From Dermanyssus gallinae (Eukaryota; Arthropoda; Arachnida; Mesostigmata; Dermanyssidae): a stretch of 64,000 nucleotides of DNA. A program made the translations under genes and the position numbers. The DNA lies in contig QVRM01000423.1 of the NCBI GenBank assembly GCA_003439945.1, positions 62,001 through 126,000 on the forward strand, in the 5' to 3' direction. Under the pieces are notes generated by a model. That model made no database searches, was not told the DNA's origin, and saw only the letters and a list, made by a program, of their open reading frames with translations. Shown one piece after another: positions 48,250 to 58,799 of the stretch. Numbering within the stretch: position 1 is the first letter of the stretch; the number at the start of each line of letters is the position of its first letter.

Positions 48250-49800
48250 GTTGTCATATAATTAAATATGTATTACACATATATAGCAAAAAGAAAAACA
48301 AGCTTTATGAGAATAAAGTAAAAATGGGACGGTGACACCCAGTTGGAACGTTCAAGCGCTGTCTTCTTCTTAATGCTGTCAAAGCTGAAATAAGCCAATG
48401 CGGTGAACGGATCCTGCAACACAAACGGAGCCGTATCGCGCGTAGTTGAAGACGTTTCTTACTTAAACTAACTCTGTGTTGCAAAAGAACAAAGAATAAC
48501 ACAATTTTCTATTAGAAATTTCAAACAGCTATTTATATATCATTTAGATTATCCTAAGCTTTATGGAGATAAAGAAATAAGTCCCACCTACAACTGGTAC
48601 AGGCAGAATGCGAAGTGGTGATATGACCACCGCATCTCACGAAAAACGTTCAGTTTATCTGGAGAATTCGGTGACGACCTTATTCAGGGCTATACGTATA
48701 GCGATGTGTCACATACTAACACAACATGTTGAATCTTTATTATCATCCGAACGGAAGAAGCAGAAACGCCGGCGACAACATGTGTGTAATCCCATGCAAC
48801 ATGAATAAGTAGTAGACAAACATTAGGTATATATGATTATGAAACTCACGTAAGATTTGAAGTCTGAACCCACGGCCAGCACCCAATCGGGAACGGCTTC
48901 CAAAAATCCCTGTGTCACTCGATCATCTTCCAAAACCCTTTGTCACTCGACCATCACGCGGCCATCATCAAACAGTAACCCTACGTGAAAAACTTTGCAC
49001 ACTTAACGAGCCATCGGATAGCCGGGAAACGCAAGCGAGGAGTTCCATGTCAAAATTAGTTGCTAAACTCAGCAGGCAGACAATAGAATACAGATTATGT
49101 CGCGTCGGAATCTAGCTAGCATGCTGTTCTGGAGTATCGGAACAACAATTCAGCAGACGCGCATGTTAAAGGAAAAAGAGCGAAAAAAGCACCGTCATTC
49201 AACGGAACACTTCTAAACTGTTTATACATTTTGCAAGCTAATAAATTTACGACGAAGAAAAATGAAGCGGAAGATTCAAACCCTGAGCCAAAATCGTAAC
49301 AGGTTATCGACACACACACACAAATGGTCGACGGACAATAGGTATTGACACAACAGGACAGCGCCAGCCACTCAAGGACCCTGTCGGTGTGACGACCAAT
49401 AAAGTCACACTCCAGTCACGCTGACTCCGCTTTTCGTGTACGCCCCCTCGAGTAGCTCATTCAACTCAATCAATATGTTTTACTTGTATTAAGTTTGTTT
49501 ATTGTTTTTACACAAATAGCCATTTATTTACAGATCAGACATCCACTCAAAATGAGTTGGTTTTTTTCTTTCAATGAAAACATTGATGTGTTTCCGCCAT
49601 ATTCTGTGTGTTGTGCAATGCTAGGTTCGTTGTCATTACGGACACTACTGTACAGCAAGTCTCGAAGCTTGCATATACAGCCATACTTTCAGTTCCCCTC
49701 TGTCTCTCTCTTTCGTTCTCTCTCTCTCTCTCTCTCTCTCATTCGCTAGAGCACAATAATGGCGACCGATGAGCGCACTCATACGCACCGCATACACGAT
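48250..49800. other. No gene recognised between the paired membrane-protein genes
   Basis: A local duplication (CACTCGATCATCTTCCAAAA / CACTCGACCATC) near 48915-48955 and a (TC)n run near 49700-49740 are visible. No additional paralogue of the flanking genes was seen. Confidence 0.4.
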
Positions 49801-49914
49801 ATAGTATATATATATATATATATATATAGTGTTGTACGATATACGTGTACAGAGAGATGTGTGTATGTGTGTGTGTGTGTGTTGTATGCTGACTAAAAAA
49901 CAGTAAATCTACTC

Positions 49915-50493
49915 TTAGGCCATCGTAACGCCGCCCTTCGGCGGCGGCGGCGGCGACAACCCGCAGGTGCCGGCCAGCATTTGGCGGACAGAATGAAAGT
50001 GTGGCGTAAACCGGGATTTACGCACGGCGCACACCCAGTAACACGCAAAGATAATCGCGAAAAGGACAAATGCAACGATCAGGAGCCAGAATAGCGCGTG
50101 ACCGACGACCGCCTTCTGCGACCGAGGTTCGCCCGACGTCCAGTAGAAGCGCTCCAGCCTATAGAACAACTGGCAATGGTAGTACCACAGACCTCCCTTC
50201 GCGTATTTCGGACACGATATATTCACGTCACTAAATTTGTACATACGCGGCAGGAACGGCGATAGGCACGTTGCGTTCCTCCACCAGTATAACTCGTGGA
50301 GATCTACGAGACAGAACGCGTTATAGCTTTTCAGGCACACCTCGGATAGACAGTGCAATCGGAGGCCCGTCAGGGGGACGATGCGTAGAAATGCCTCACC
50401 CACAACCGGTATCACACCTTGGCCATCGGCCACAATGGCAAGATTCCACGCGATAAGCGCGTGTATCCCGACGCCAACAAAGGGCTTCGTCAT
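49915..50493 (-). CDS. Cysteine-framework single-pass membrane protein B (unknown family)
   Basis: Intronless, 192 residues from the ATG at 50493, with stop TAA. An upstream in-frame extension runs into a TA microsatellite and is rejected. Residues 4-24 are hydrophobic (signal peptide). Residues 40-114 match the core of the paralogue at 46186-46959 in 33 of 75 positions with no gap. Cysteines at 48, 53, 61, 76, 94 and 107 have identical spacing. Two N-glycosylation sites (NAT 73-75, NIS 91-93) support an extracellular core. A membrane span lies at about 132-153. The tail has H167-x2-RQ-x-L-x3-CG, then a proline run (181-185). It lacks the polyalanine, acidic linker and glycine tail of A. Family unknown. 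The LINE tail at 50600 lies only about 107 bases upstream of the ATG. Confidence 0.8.
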   Translation of the reverse strand: MTKPFVGVGIHALIAWNLAIVADGQGVIPVVGEAFLRIVPLTGLRLHCLSEVCLKSYNAFCLVDLHELYWWRNATCLSPFLPRMYKFSDVNISCPKYAKGGLWYYHCQLFYRLERFYWTSGEPRSQKAVVGHALFWLLIVAFVLFAIIFACYWVCAVRKSRFTPHFHSVRQMLAGTCGLSPPPPPKGGVTMA

Positions 50494-50551
50494 TTTTCTA
50501 CGGACAGCGGGATAGTGCCCGAGCGTTAGTTGTTGTTCTTTGACTACACAT

Positions 50552-50565
<14 letters not shown>

Positions 50566-50599
<34 letters not shown>
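50566..50599. repeat. (TA)n microsatellite just upstream of membrane protein B
   Basis: TA run with an adjoining CA run (about 50550-50565), 60-100 bases before the start codon. It lies where the promoter should be. Confidence 0.95.
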
Positions 50600-50602
<3 letters not shown>

Positions 50603-50690
50603 TGATTGATTGATTTATTCGCTTGAGAAGTGTGTGTACACATATCATATATACGCAAATAGCTCAGCAAAAAAATGATTCCTTATGTTC
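50600..50690 (-). mobile_element. LINE 3' end with (AATC)n tail
   Basis: Reverse complement of the tail seen at 3115-3165: GTGTGTACACA-type sequence, then AATAAATCAATCAATCAATC. Minus-strand order suggests it is the end of the LINE whose coding parts lie at 51740-52450; this joining is inferred. An open frame at 50691-51083 between them has no recognised motif. Confidence 0.5.
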
Positions 50691-51739
50691 TTAGAACTGC
50701 CACCGATAGCTCATGCGTTTCCTTCCTCTTATTGAGGCCAATACCGCTACGACGTGCCCTTTTTGGACGTGCAACGGTCGCGGCAGAAAATGCTGGTCTC
50801 CTAAACGGTCGGCCCACTTTCGCTTAGTATTTAGCAGACTTCGATAGCTCCGATAAAAACGTATATTAGCTGACTTGTCTAGGCTCCCATACACTTCGAG
50901 TGCTAAAGGTTTCCACCTCGAACTCGGGACGAAAGACGGCATACCTAAGCATTTTCCTGGCTTCAGCTTTAGTCGCAGCCACACCAGCCTTACGATCCAT
51001 GAGAGCCACCTCAGAGGCACACACCGTGCAGAGGTGCATCCCAAAACGATGCTTTTGCCTTTGTTATAGGGCAGGGCTGTCACTCCATATGACCGTCTTT
51101 CATTTGCAATGACTAGGTGAGGCTATTCCTGTCTCTTAGTGGGAAAAACGACCTGAAGTTGGACCAAGATATTCGTGTGGGTTGGAGAACTAGAATTAAC
51201 GGATGCTATTGACAGGAAGTCACTACACACTTGAGACACAAAGGTGATTGAGAGTTTGTGGAGGTAGGTATGTGGAGATGCCATATACGAGCCAGCAGCT
51301 TTTTTTTATAAGGGGCTTTTTTTTTTTCTCTGTGAGGTTTCGGGAATGCATGATGCACATGCGCCACTAGCAGCCTGCGTGACTAGTGAGACTCGCAAAC
51401 CCACTAAACCCGGATTCCTCCCCACCCCCCCTAGGCTCGGTATTACTTTGGCATTACATCGAAGCCGTGGGAGGGGGCTGGCAAAAGTCAAAATACATGA
51501 TGTACACCTTGGGCCTTAATAGTGTGGGACTTTTAAATCCACTAATATCCAGGTCGTCCCCTAACCTTTCTGACAGGGATAGTTGTGGTATGATCTCAGT
51601 GTAGGGAGCCGCTAGACTAGGTTTCAGTTTTTAATACAATGATGACGCGCCATACGTTACCGTCTTTCTTCCACCATAAATGTCTTCGCTCTCATAACGA
51701 CCTCCACAAAATCAGAGCCCGCGTCCCATCTCTTTTTGT

Positions 51740-52450
51740 TAGAGCTGAGCATCTCTGAGAGTAGAATTTTTGTCTTACTGCCTTGTAGTCTCTCTACCGG
51801 GCCGTCTGCCTCGTGCCATCGAGTGTCCTGCAGCCAAAAAGCGTATGATTCACGTCACCAGCCTAGCTCGCGTTGCACAAAACAAATATGTCTACGCTAG
51901 CTTTCCCGATCTTCATCACGTAAGTCTGGAAGTGCCACGACCGGTGAGGACTTGGGCTAGGCAATACGTAGTTTCCGCACACACGCATCGGAACAATTTC
52001 ATGAGGTCAGAGACTATTAACCTCGTCCACACCGGCTCTGGTGCCTCTCGTGCCGCTCCAGTTTACTTAGCCTCCCAGCTCTTTAAGGTCTTCTCTCTTG
52101 CATCTTTCTCTTTTGAAAGTGTCTGATCAGCCAAGATATCATGCGGGAAATTACCAGCACAGCGTCTATGGAAACCGTTTTGTACGCTTTGGTGACCCCC
52201 ATGGCCAGCACACTCTGAACTTTGTTTAGCTTTTTCTTATTTTCCTTGGTATTCTTCTGCGGCTGGTGGCCCGTAGAGCAGAATTAAATAGATTACGGCG
52301 CCTTTTCTCTTAGGGTTCCATTATCTTGGCCAACTTGCTAGCCACTTGGTTTGCTTTGTCCGTTGCATAATCAACGTGGGCTGTACAGCTAAAATTTCTG
52401 TCAAACTTTACAACCAAGTATCCAGTACCCGGAAATACTTACATTCAATG
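51740..52450 (-). mobile_element. R1-like LINE, thumb and C-terminal part
   Basis: DNA at 52130-52330 is clearly similar to 31610-31810 of the longer R1-like element (TCATGCGGGAAATTACCAGC shared in phase). Next on the minus strand, AQVLTGRGTF and TYVMKIGKAS correspond to the R1 C-terminal LTQxLTGHGxFxxYLxRIG region. Numerous stops. Confidence 0.65.
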
Positions 52451-52459
52451 AGCTAAGGC

Positions 52460-53540
52460 GCCTCCTGGTCATCCAAATCAAAAGCCGAAAAACAGAAGTG
52501 ACACACGACAAAAAGCTGAGGAAGAAGCCAGGCTCTCCCTTTGTAGTTATCGTCAAATTAGGAAATGTATTCTAAGTCGGCGCCCTGCGGACTCTCACGA
52601 ACAACACTGACTCCGAAACAGTCAAAGTAGCCGTCGAAAGCATTCCAAAAGCAGGCGAAATCCGCCTGATTTTGCGAAATTCTATCGCTGATGCTACTGG
52701 AAAATGCCTACAACAAATAATATAAGCCGATAGACTCCTCAAGGGCCGCGTTCTAGCAAATTATATATATATATATATATAAATGCTTCCAGTTTACCTG
52801 AGGCTAACAAATGCAGAAAATACTTCAGCGTTGGTTATCCTCACGAATGTTGTCCGTTGGCGTTTGAGACTCGGAACTATGGGAGCTGCCGGCCCCCTTA
52901 CGCTCAAGCTGATTCAGCGCGTAAGTAAAAGCCTTAATCTTACGACGGGAGACTCGAGAGCAGCCGAATTCTTGCGTCAGAGGCTGTCGCTCGACATTCA
53001 ACGAGGAAATGCAGCGTCTGTTCGACGCGCATTGTTGAACTGGGTTAGAGAACCCGTGATCACACGTTCGCGCGGAGACAGTTGTCCACTCCAAAGTGCT
53101 AACATACCGAAGTTATATAAAGACATGCATAACACGCAGACATCGTCTACGTGTTATGTAACTTGTTTGCATCCAAAGTGACATACCACCACGTCGGATA
53201 ATAAACTGCCATTCAAAATAACACTGACCACACTCAGATGAAAATCTAATTAATTTTGAATTCACGTTTTACAACAATCTCTTTAAAATCATGCATCTCT
53301 ATTTCTTAGGTTTCTGCATCAAGTAAGTAGGTGTACACCTATGGAAATGAAAAAGTTCCGTTACCACCACATATAAGCTGCAATGCATGTACTGTGTGGC
53401 ATGGAAACGGGTAAAATATAAGCCTGCAAGCGCAGCGTTTAAAAAGACAAAATAATTGGTCGACATTCTGTACAAAAAACGCCTAGAGAAGTAAAACATA
53501 GTGTCTTGGTGTGTGCGCTGCGCATGGCTTTTGCATGATC
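52460..53540. other. No gene recognised
   Basis: A plus-strand frame of 132 residues (52783-53181) has no recognised family. It could be LINE ORF1 debris. A (TA)n run lies at about 52762-52780. Confidence 0.35.
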
Positions 53541-53544
53541 TTAA

Positions 53545-53715
53545 TCATCATGAGATCTATTCTAGTCATACTGGGTATTCATATCACATGGAAAGTTATA
53601 CGTTCTCGGCATGTAATTTAAGAGAGGCGGTGCAGTGATCTCTTAGTAAGGGTCAGACAGGCAGACTCATGATCTACCGTACATGCTCGAGAGCACAGTT
53701 GACGGATGCACTCTG
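53545..53715. repeat. Dispersed repeat, also at 29040-29240
   Basis: Second occurrence of the repeat described at 29040-29240, same orientation, moderately diverged. Confidence 0.55.
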
Positions 53716-53934
53716 TGTACTCATCGTAGAAGTTTGTATCCGAGCAGACAAGGTGATAATAGCCATGAAGAACTATGTAACTGGTCATGGCGGGTGTAGA
53801 AAGCGGCTCCCTACCCACATTAACAGGCAAATTGCTTGCTTCATGTACATTGTGAAAGACCTTTCAAACAAATCAAAGTTTGTCCGAGTGAGGTGTCCCC
53901 AAACTCTGTCAAAGCCATTAGAACATCTTGAGGT

Positions 53935-54330
53935 GAAAGAGTGCTACTGCCATCGGGACGGACCCTCCACAGAAATAGAGTGACTCGAACTGCGCGCACT
54001 GTCTCGACGATATGTGCAGAAAATATAACGTATGACGCCTTTGGCAGTCAATTGACCCCCCTCTCTTCTGAATTTCACAGCTTTGGTCCTTGTGGCATTT
54101 ATTTTAAGTCCTTTACGGCAAGGAACACTTCGGCCCGAGAAGTATTGCGCTTGATGGTACCAAGATGATGATGAACAACGACTATGTCATCTGCACACAT
54201 CTCAACTATGGCCTTTTGGTACTCCTGTGGAATCTAGCCGACAAAACAGTCGGCAAGCAAAAGAGTAAAGGAGACGCAGCTTGATGGATCCATTTGCGTG
54301 GTTTCCACATTTTGCGTTAAACGCAACATA
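53935..54330 (-). mobile_element. LINE reverse transcriptase fragment, related to the 8.6-13.4 kb element
   Basis: The minus-strand translation includes MCADDIVVVHHHLGT (YADD with Tyr changed to Cys) and LKINATRTKAVKFRREGG. The latter parallels LEINASKTKAMKFRRGGR in the large LINE. Short and broken. Confidence 0.65.
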
Positions 54331-54339
54331 TTCTGCTCG

Positions 54340-55147
54340 CCCTGCACCGGCAAGGTGTCCCCATCAAAGAAGGGTCCTCATTGCGTGATCTTAATACTGC
54401 CGCTCAAAGTAGTTGTCACAATACCCCTCAGACAGCAAGTTGGGATGACTGCAAGTGGTTATCTGATCATCTCTGTGATGCTAAGTAATCAAAACTTCAC
54501 CTTGAACAACGTGCAGTAATGATGAAACGTAGATTAATTGTTTATTTTTTTCACGTTGAAATGTGGTAACAGCACCACAATTCTTGTCTACAGTCGTATA
54601 TCGCAGAATCGCTATGAGAACTTAACCAACACATGTGCAATGCAATCAGCATTTTTGTGAAAACTACTTGTGACGAAAATAGCTTATGTATCTTTTACTG
54701 ATATTGCCGGTAGCCCACGAACCGCAAATGTAACTCCAAAAACAAAAAAAAGGATGTACTCGAATTTTGCACGCACGTAGGGTACCGCGAGAATACTTCT
54801 GAGACTGTTTGGCAGAGCGTAAGTAGTGCAACGTAGCGGTGAGCTCATTAGTCAAAAGATGATACTAAAAAAAGCCTTTTAATATAATTATGCGCTTTCA
54901 TGCCGTCTTCTTTGACAACTATCTACGTAAATTAAGCGTCAACAACAGAAGACACGGTACGCTTCATTGCAGTTGGTGTTTTTTTGATGCTGGTAATTCT
55001 ACTCTGTTTGCATGAACTTCCACTGCATCCAAAAATTCTGACCAGCTTACCGTAACCTCGATGAGATACGGTAGCAGTAAAAACGTTGTCCGTAACCTAA
55101 GTTTTGCCCTACGAAACGTATACATTCTTATGTCTATCTCATTCGGC
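54340..55147. other. No gene recognised
   Basis: AT-rich DNA without recognised genes or repeats. Confidence 0.4.
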
Positions 55148-55305
55148 CATGTTGCCACAGGGACTGTTGGGGAACCCTAGATATCTTAACATGTCCGGCC
55201 CTCGGTGCATTGATGATATGCCTAAGATTAAGTTCCAAGCCCGTAGGGGCCGGAGGGTAGTCTAGAATGTAAAACAACCTCCTTAACAAATGTTTAATTT
55301 AATTT
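55148..55305 (+). mobile_element. tRNA-derived SINE (family 1), 5' truncated
   Basis: Starts at GGGACTGTTGGGGAACCCTAG and ends with AACAACCTCCTTAACAAATG. The head with the polymerase III boxes is absent; 5' truncation is usual for elements copied by LINE-type reverse transcription. Confidence 0.8.
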
Positions 55306-56168
55306 AATGTCTATCGCACAAGGGCAATTTCTCTCACAGATCGGACACGTTTTGTTTAATAGTAATCACAAACGCTGCATTGCTTGTTGATCATATACGA
55401 CGTATTTGAAAGTAAGCGATGTGCTCCTTTGAAGGGTTTTGGCAGCGTGCACATATTTAGGTTTGAGTCGAACCGGTTGCGGGCCAGATTACCGGTGGTG
55501 TCACTATTATGCGGATATTTATCGGGCCGACTTTTATATTGAACGAAATCAAACGTGTCGCTCTAACATGCGTCTTCATTTGGGCTTCTTCGGCCGTATT
55601 CAGTCTATCGGCCATCAGCCAACTTAAATAGATCGCCATATAAGATTAGTTTTAAGCTTAAATTCGATGACACAACAACAGACAAGGTTTAACATACCTA
55701 GAACGTACCGTAACCACGGCTCAAAATCACACACGCTGTGTATTAGATTATATAAAGCGTCTAACGTTCTAAAGTGGCGATGGCATGGTAGCGACCATTG
55801 TAGGCAAAATAGCCTTGTTGCTTTCTTTGATCACGCTTGCAACGTGTCGATGAGGGCGTTGCAGAAATATGCGACGCTAATGCAGATAAAGAGAAAAGCA
55901 CTTAAGTTTACGTAAATATGGGCAAAATTGAAGTATCCACGGTAGGCGCCGTCACAGTTCAGGCAGCAACGAAATAAAATTACTTTATCTCAGGCTAGCA
56001 CCCGTCGTGCCAGCGAGCGACGGTCCGTAACTTCATTACGGAACAGCAACCCCTAAACAAACCTGGGGTAGCTAGGCATTTCTTGACGGGCCTATTGCGT
56101 GGCCTTGGCGCCGGTGAACTGAAATGCTTGACTGTACCAAGATATCAACTTTCTTCTTTATCTAGCCG

Positions 56169-56185
<17 letters not shown>

Positions 56186-56202
<17 letters not shown>

Positions 56203-56737
56203 TATAAATTCTTATAGAAAAATAATGCATAAGTTCTTACAAAAAAGTTCTATACGTTTTTATAGAAAAAAATCTATACGTTCCTATAGAAAAACAGTTC
56301 TAGGAGTAAGTAAGGTTGTGAACACCGCAAACCAATGTGATGCTCCCTGCAGTCGACAAGGCGTCCGTTTGCGCTCCAAGCCAACCGGCCGCGGTAAGAT
56401 TGCGGGCGTCACCTTTCTATCCGGCCAAACCCATAAGAGAGAGAGAGAGAGGTGTGACAGCAGTTGTGATTGGCCCATTCTCGGCCCGTTCCGTTGTCCG
56501 TGGGGGACGTTAGGCTCGCTGTTTGTTGATCTAGCCACGCGAGAGACAGACAAGAGTTCTTTGGCCGCCTGGCTGAAGTTCCGTTTTAGTCAATTAGGCA
56601 AGCGTAATTGCCACGCAGGCAAAAGTAACAACACCGACACTCGACAGCGACACACTCACCCTTAGCCGCGTCTAGGCCCCGGTGCTAAAGGGCCATCTTA
56701 CGGTCAACTCTGGAAAGAGTACGATTAAGGCATGCCT

Positions 56738-56804
<67 letters not shown>
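56186..56804. repeat. Two (TA)n microsatellites and a TTCTATA-type repeat cluster
   Basis: TA runs at about 56186-56206 (preceded by A18) and 56744-56804. Between 56206 and 56305 a TTC(T/C)TATAGAAAAA-like motif occurs about four times. Confidence 0.85.
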
Positions 56805-56812
<8 letters not shown>

Positions 56813-57159
56813 TTGTGTCTAGTACGCAAGCTGCATTGAGCATATAGACTTGCCGTGATCGATACAAAATAAATAACAAAGATTAGGCAAGAGGTAAAGT
56901 ATTATTCATCAATTAGCCAGATAGAAGCGGCAAAATACATAAACACACAGACACTGAAAGGGCGTCACATGGCCGTCGTCCTGGGCTTTGTATTAGCCAA
57001 CAGCCTAGAACAACGTCAGCCAAGCTTGACGGGTAACGTGACCTTCTCTCGCTTGCCGATTTGTCACCCACAAGAGTAGCCTGTATGACGCTCTTTCAAG
57101 GAAGATTCGTTTTCTGAAAACTAGCGACACGCTATGGCCAGCTTCATAGCAGTACGTTC

Positions 57160-57475
57160 TACGCAGCGTGGTCTAGGAGGGGGTGGAGAACCCGTGCGCT
57201 GGTCATAGATATTGTCACCTACCGGTGTGTTGCTGATTCGATGCGTCCTGTTGTTGATCGGATTTTTTTGACCGATGCTCTTTGATTATAGGTGAGAAAG
57301 CATAGCGCTGCAGAAAGTCAGCGGCCATGCTGCTGTCACAAAGACTATTGGGAAAACGGTAGATATCTTTCATATGTCCCTTTTTTTCGATGGCTTACTG
57401 AAGATATGCCTCACCAAACCCGTAGGGGGCGGAAGATAATTAAAAATAATTTCCTTGAAGAAAGCTTTAATAACG
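57160..57475 (+). mobile_element. tRNA-derived SINE (family 1)
   Basis: Head GTGGTCTAGGAGGGGGTGG; box B degraded to TGATTCGATGC; body CCTGTTGTTGATCGGATTTT and AAGACTATTGGGAAAACGGT; ends in AATTAAAAATAATTTCCTTG. More diverged than the other copies. Confidence 0.8.
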
Positions 57476-57896
57476 ACTAGCCAGCCAAGCAGACCACGAA
57501 GCTCGTGGCAGTGGCGGCGGCAGCAGGCCAAGACGTCCAGTTCACATTAATTAACGAAGTCCTCCATCTCAGAATGCTTCACCGTTAAGGGTCAACTTTC
57601 TGACGTCACCCTAAAGCGGGGGCCTAGTTGAGGCTCTTTTAGTTGAGGTTGATTGCCACTGGCATGCTCGAGACCTCAATGATAACACTGTGCAACGAGG
57701 CTTAGATAACTTACTCTTTGAACGTAGCCAGAATTACAAATCAAAGTGGCGTTATTAACCGTCTCATAGTATGTAGTATTCTGCTCTGTTTGTTCCGTGT
57801 ACCAAATGCCAGCACTGGGGTACGCTGTGTCAGTTTAATGCCGTGACAATTCCACGTAATCAATCGAATCTCTTGTATATATATATATATATATAT

Positions 57897-58095
57897 TTTT
57901 TTTTTTTTTAAGATTTTCCGTAAGGCAATTGCCCGTGTTCGGTTTTTTCATGTCATGGTTAATTTTAATCCACTCCGGCATTTACCTTGTCTAAATTGGA
58001 AACCATGCAAACCAATTTAAGAGTGGACGGTCTGGGTCTCGAACCCAGTCCTCCCGAATGCAAGGCAAAGGCTTTGCCACTAAGCCATCTTGCTC

Positions 58096-58100
<5 letters not shown>
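57897..58100 (-). mobile_element. tRNA-derived SINE (family 2) with poly(A) tail
   Basis: On the minus strand the head reads GATGGCTTAGTGGCAAAGCC (box A) then CTGGGTTCGAGACCCAG (a perfect T-arm with box B). About 120 non-tRNA bases follow, ending in an A run at 57897-57909. (TA)n runs touch both sides (57876-57895 and 58098-58131), so it inserted into a TA microsatellite. The acceptor stem does not pair, so it is not a tRNA gene. Confidence 0.85.
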
Positions 58101-58136
<36 letters not shown>

Positions 58137-58504
58137 TTTTTATAAACTTTTGTTTGTTTATATATTTTGTTTTATAAACTAAATTTCTGCAGTGTACACA
58201 CACTTATATGCACGAGAACGGATCTAAAAGTTCTTATACATATTACATAATATTTATTTAACCTTCTAAAGTGGTTTTGCTCCGCCGCAATGCACTTTTA
58301 CCACCTCACTTGGAAACATTTTATGTTTTGTCTTTTGGAATCGAATGTAGAATTGTTCCTGCGATTTTTTCTTTATCTTCTCTATAGTCTAGACACGTTG
58401 TTTTATCAAACTTTTGTTCGCGGGAACAGGACAAGTCGCACAGAGTAAGGACTAGCAAATAGAGAGGTTGCGGAAATATTACAATCTAATTTTTCATGAA
58501 ATAA

Positions 58505-58780
58505 CCCGAAATCAGTAGCGATGTGATCCGGTGCACTGTCATGATAGAAGATTCAAGAGCTGTTTGTCTAGAGTTGAGGGTTTTGACGTCGGACGTGCTC
58601 GCACAATCTTCTTAAAATTTCGCGGTCAGTCAAAAAAGTCTTGGTGTTGGATCTGCTCTGACTGAATGTCTTGGCTCGACTCTCTTCTTGAAGCACCACT
58701 GGGAGCATTGGGCTTTGGTCTCAATGTAGTAGCTATATACCCATGACTTCTCTTCTGTAACTACTCTCTTAAGAAATTCA
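58505..58780 (-). pseudogene. mariner transposase catalytic-domain remnant
   Basis: The minus-strand translation contains VTEEKSWVYSYYIETKAQCS and QWCFKKRVEPRHSVRADPTP, fitting the first catalytic-aspartate region of mariner transposases (VTGDETW-VY-YDPETKxQSxQW). In another frame, IFYHDSAPDHIA fits the second (HHDNAPAH). The first aspartate is replaced by Glu here. Inactive; ends not found. Confidence 0.6.
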
Positions 58781-58799
58781 ATTCAATTCGGACATTTCA

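Noticed and set aside
50494..50670. Longer N-terminus for membrane protein B
   Set aside because: The extension is encoded by TA and CA microsatellites; the ATG at 50493 matches the start of the paralogue.
57970..58100. Possible functional tRNA (Ala-like) on the minus strand
   Set aside because: The T-arm and boxes are good, but the acceptor stem does not pair and a non-tRNA body with poly(A) follows, so it is a SINE.
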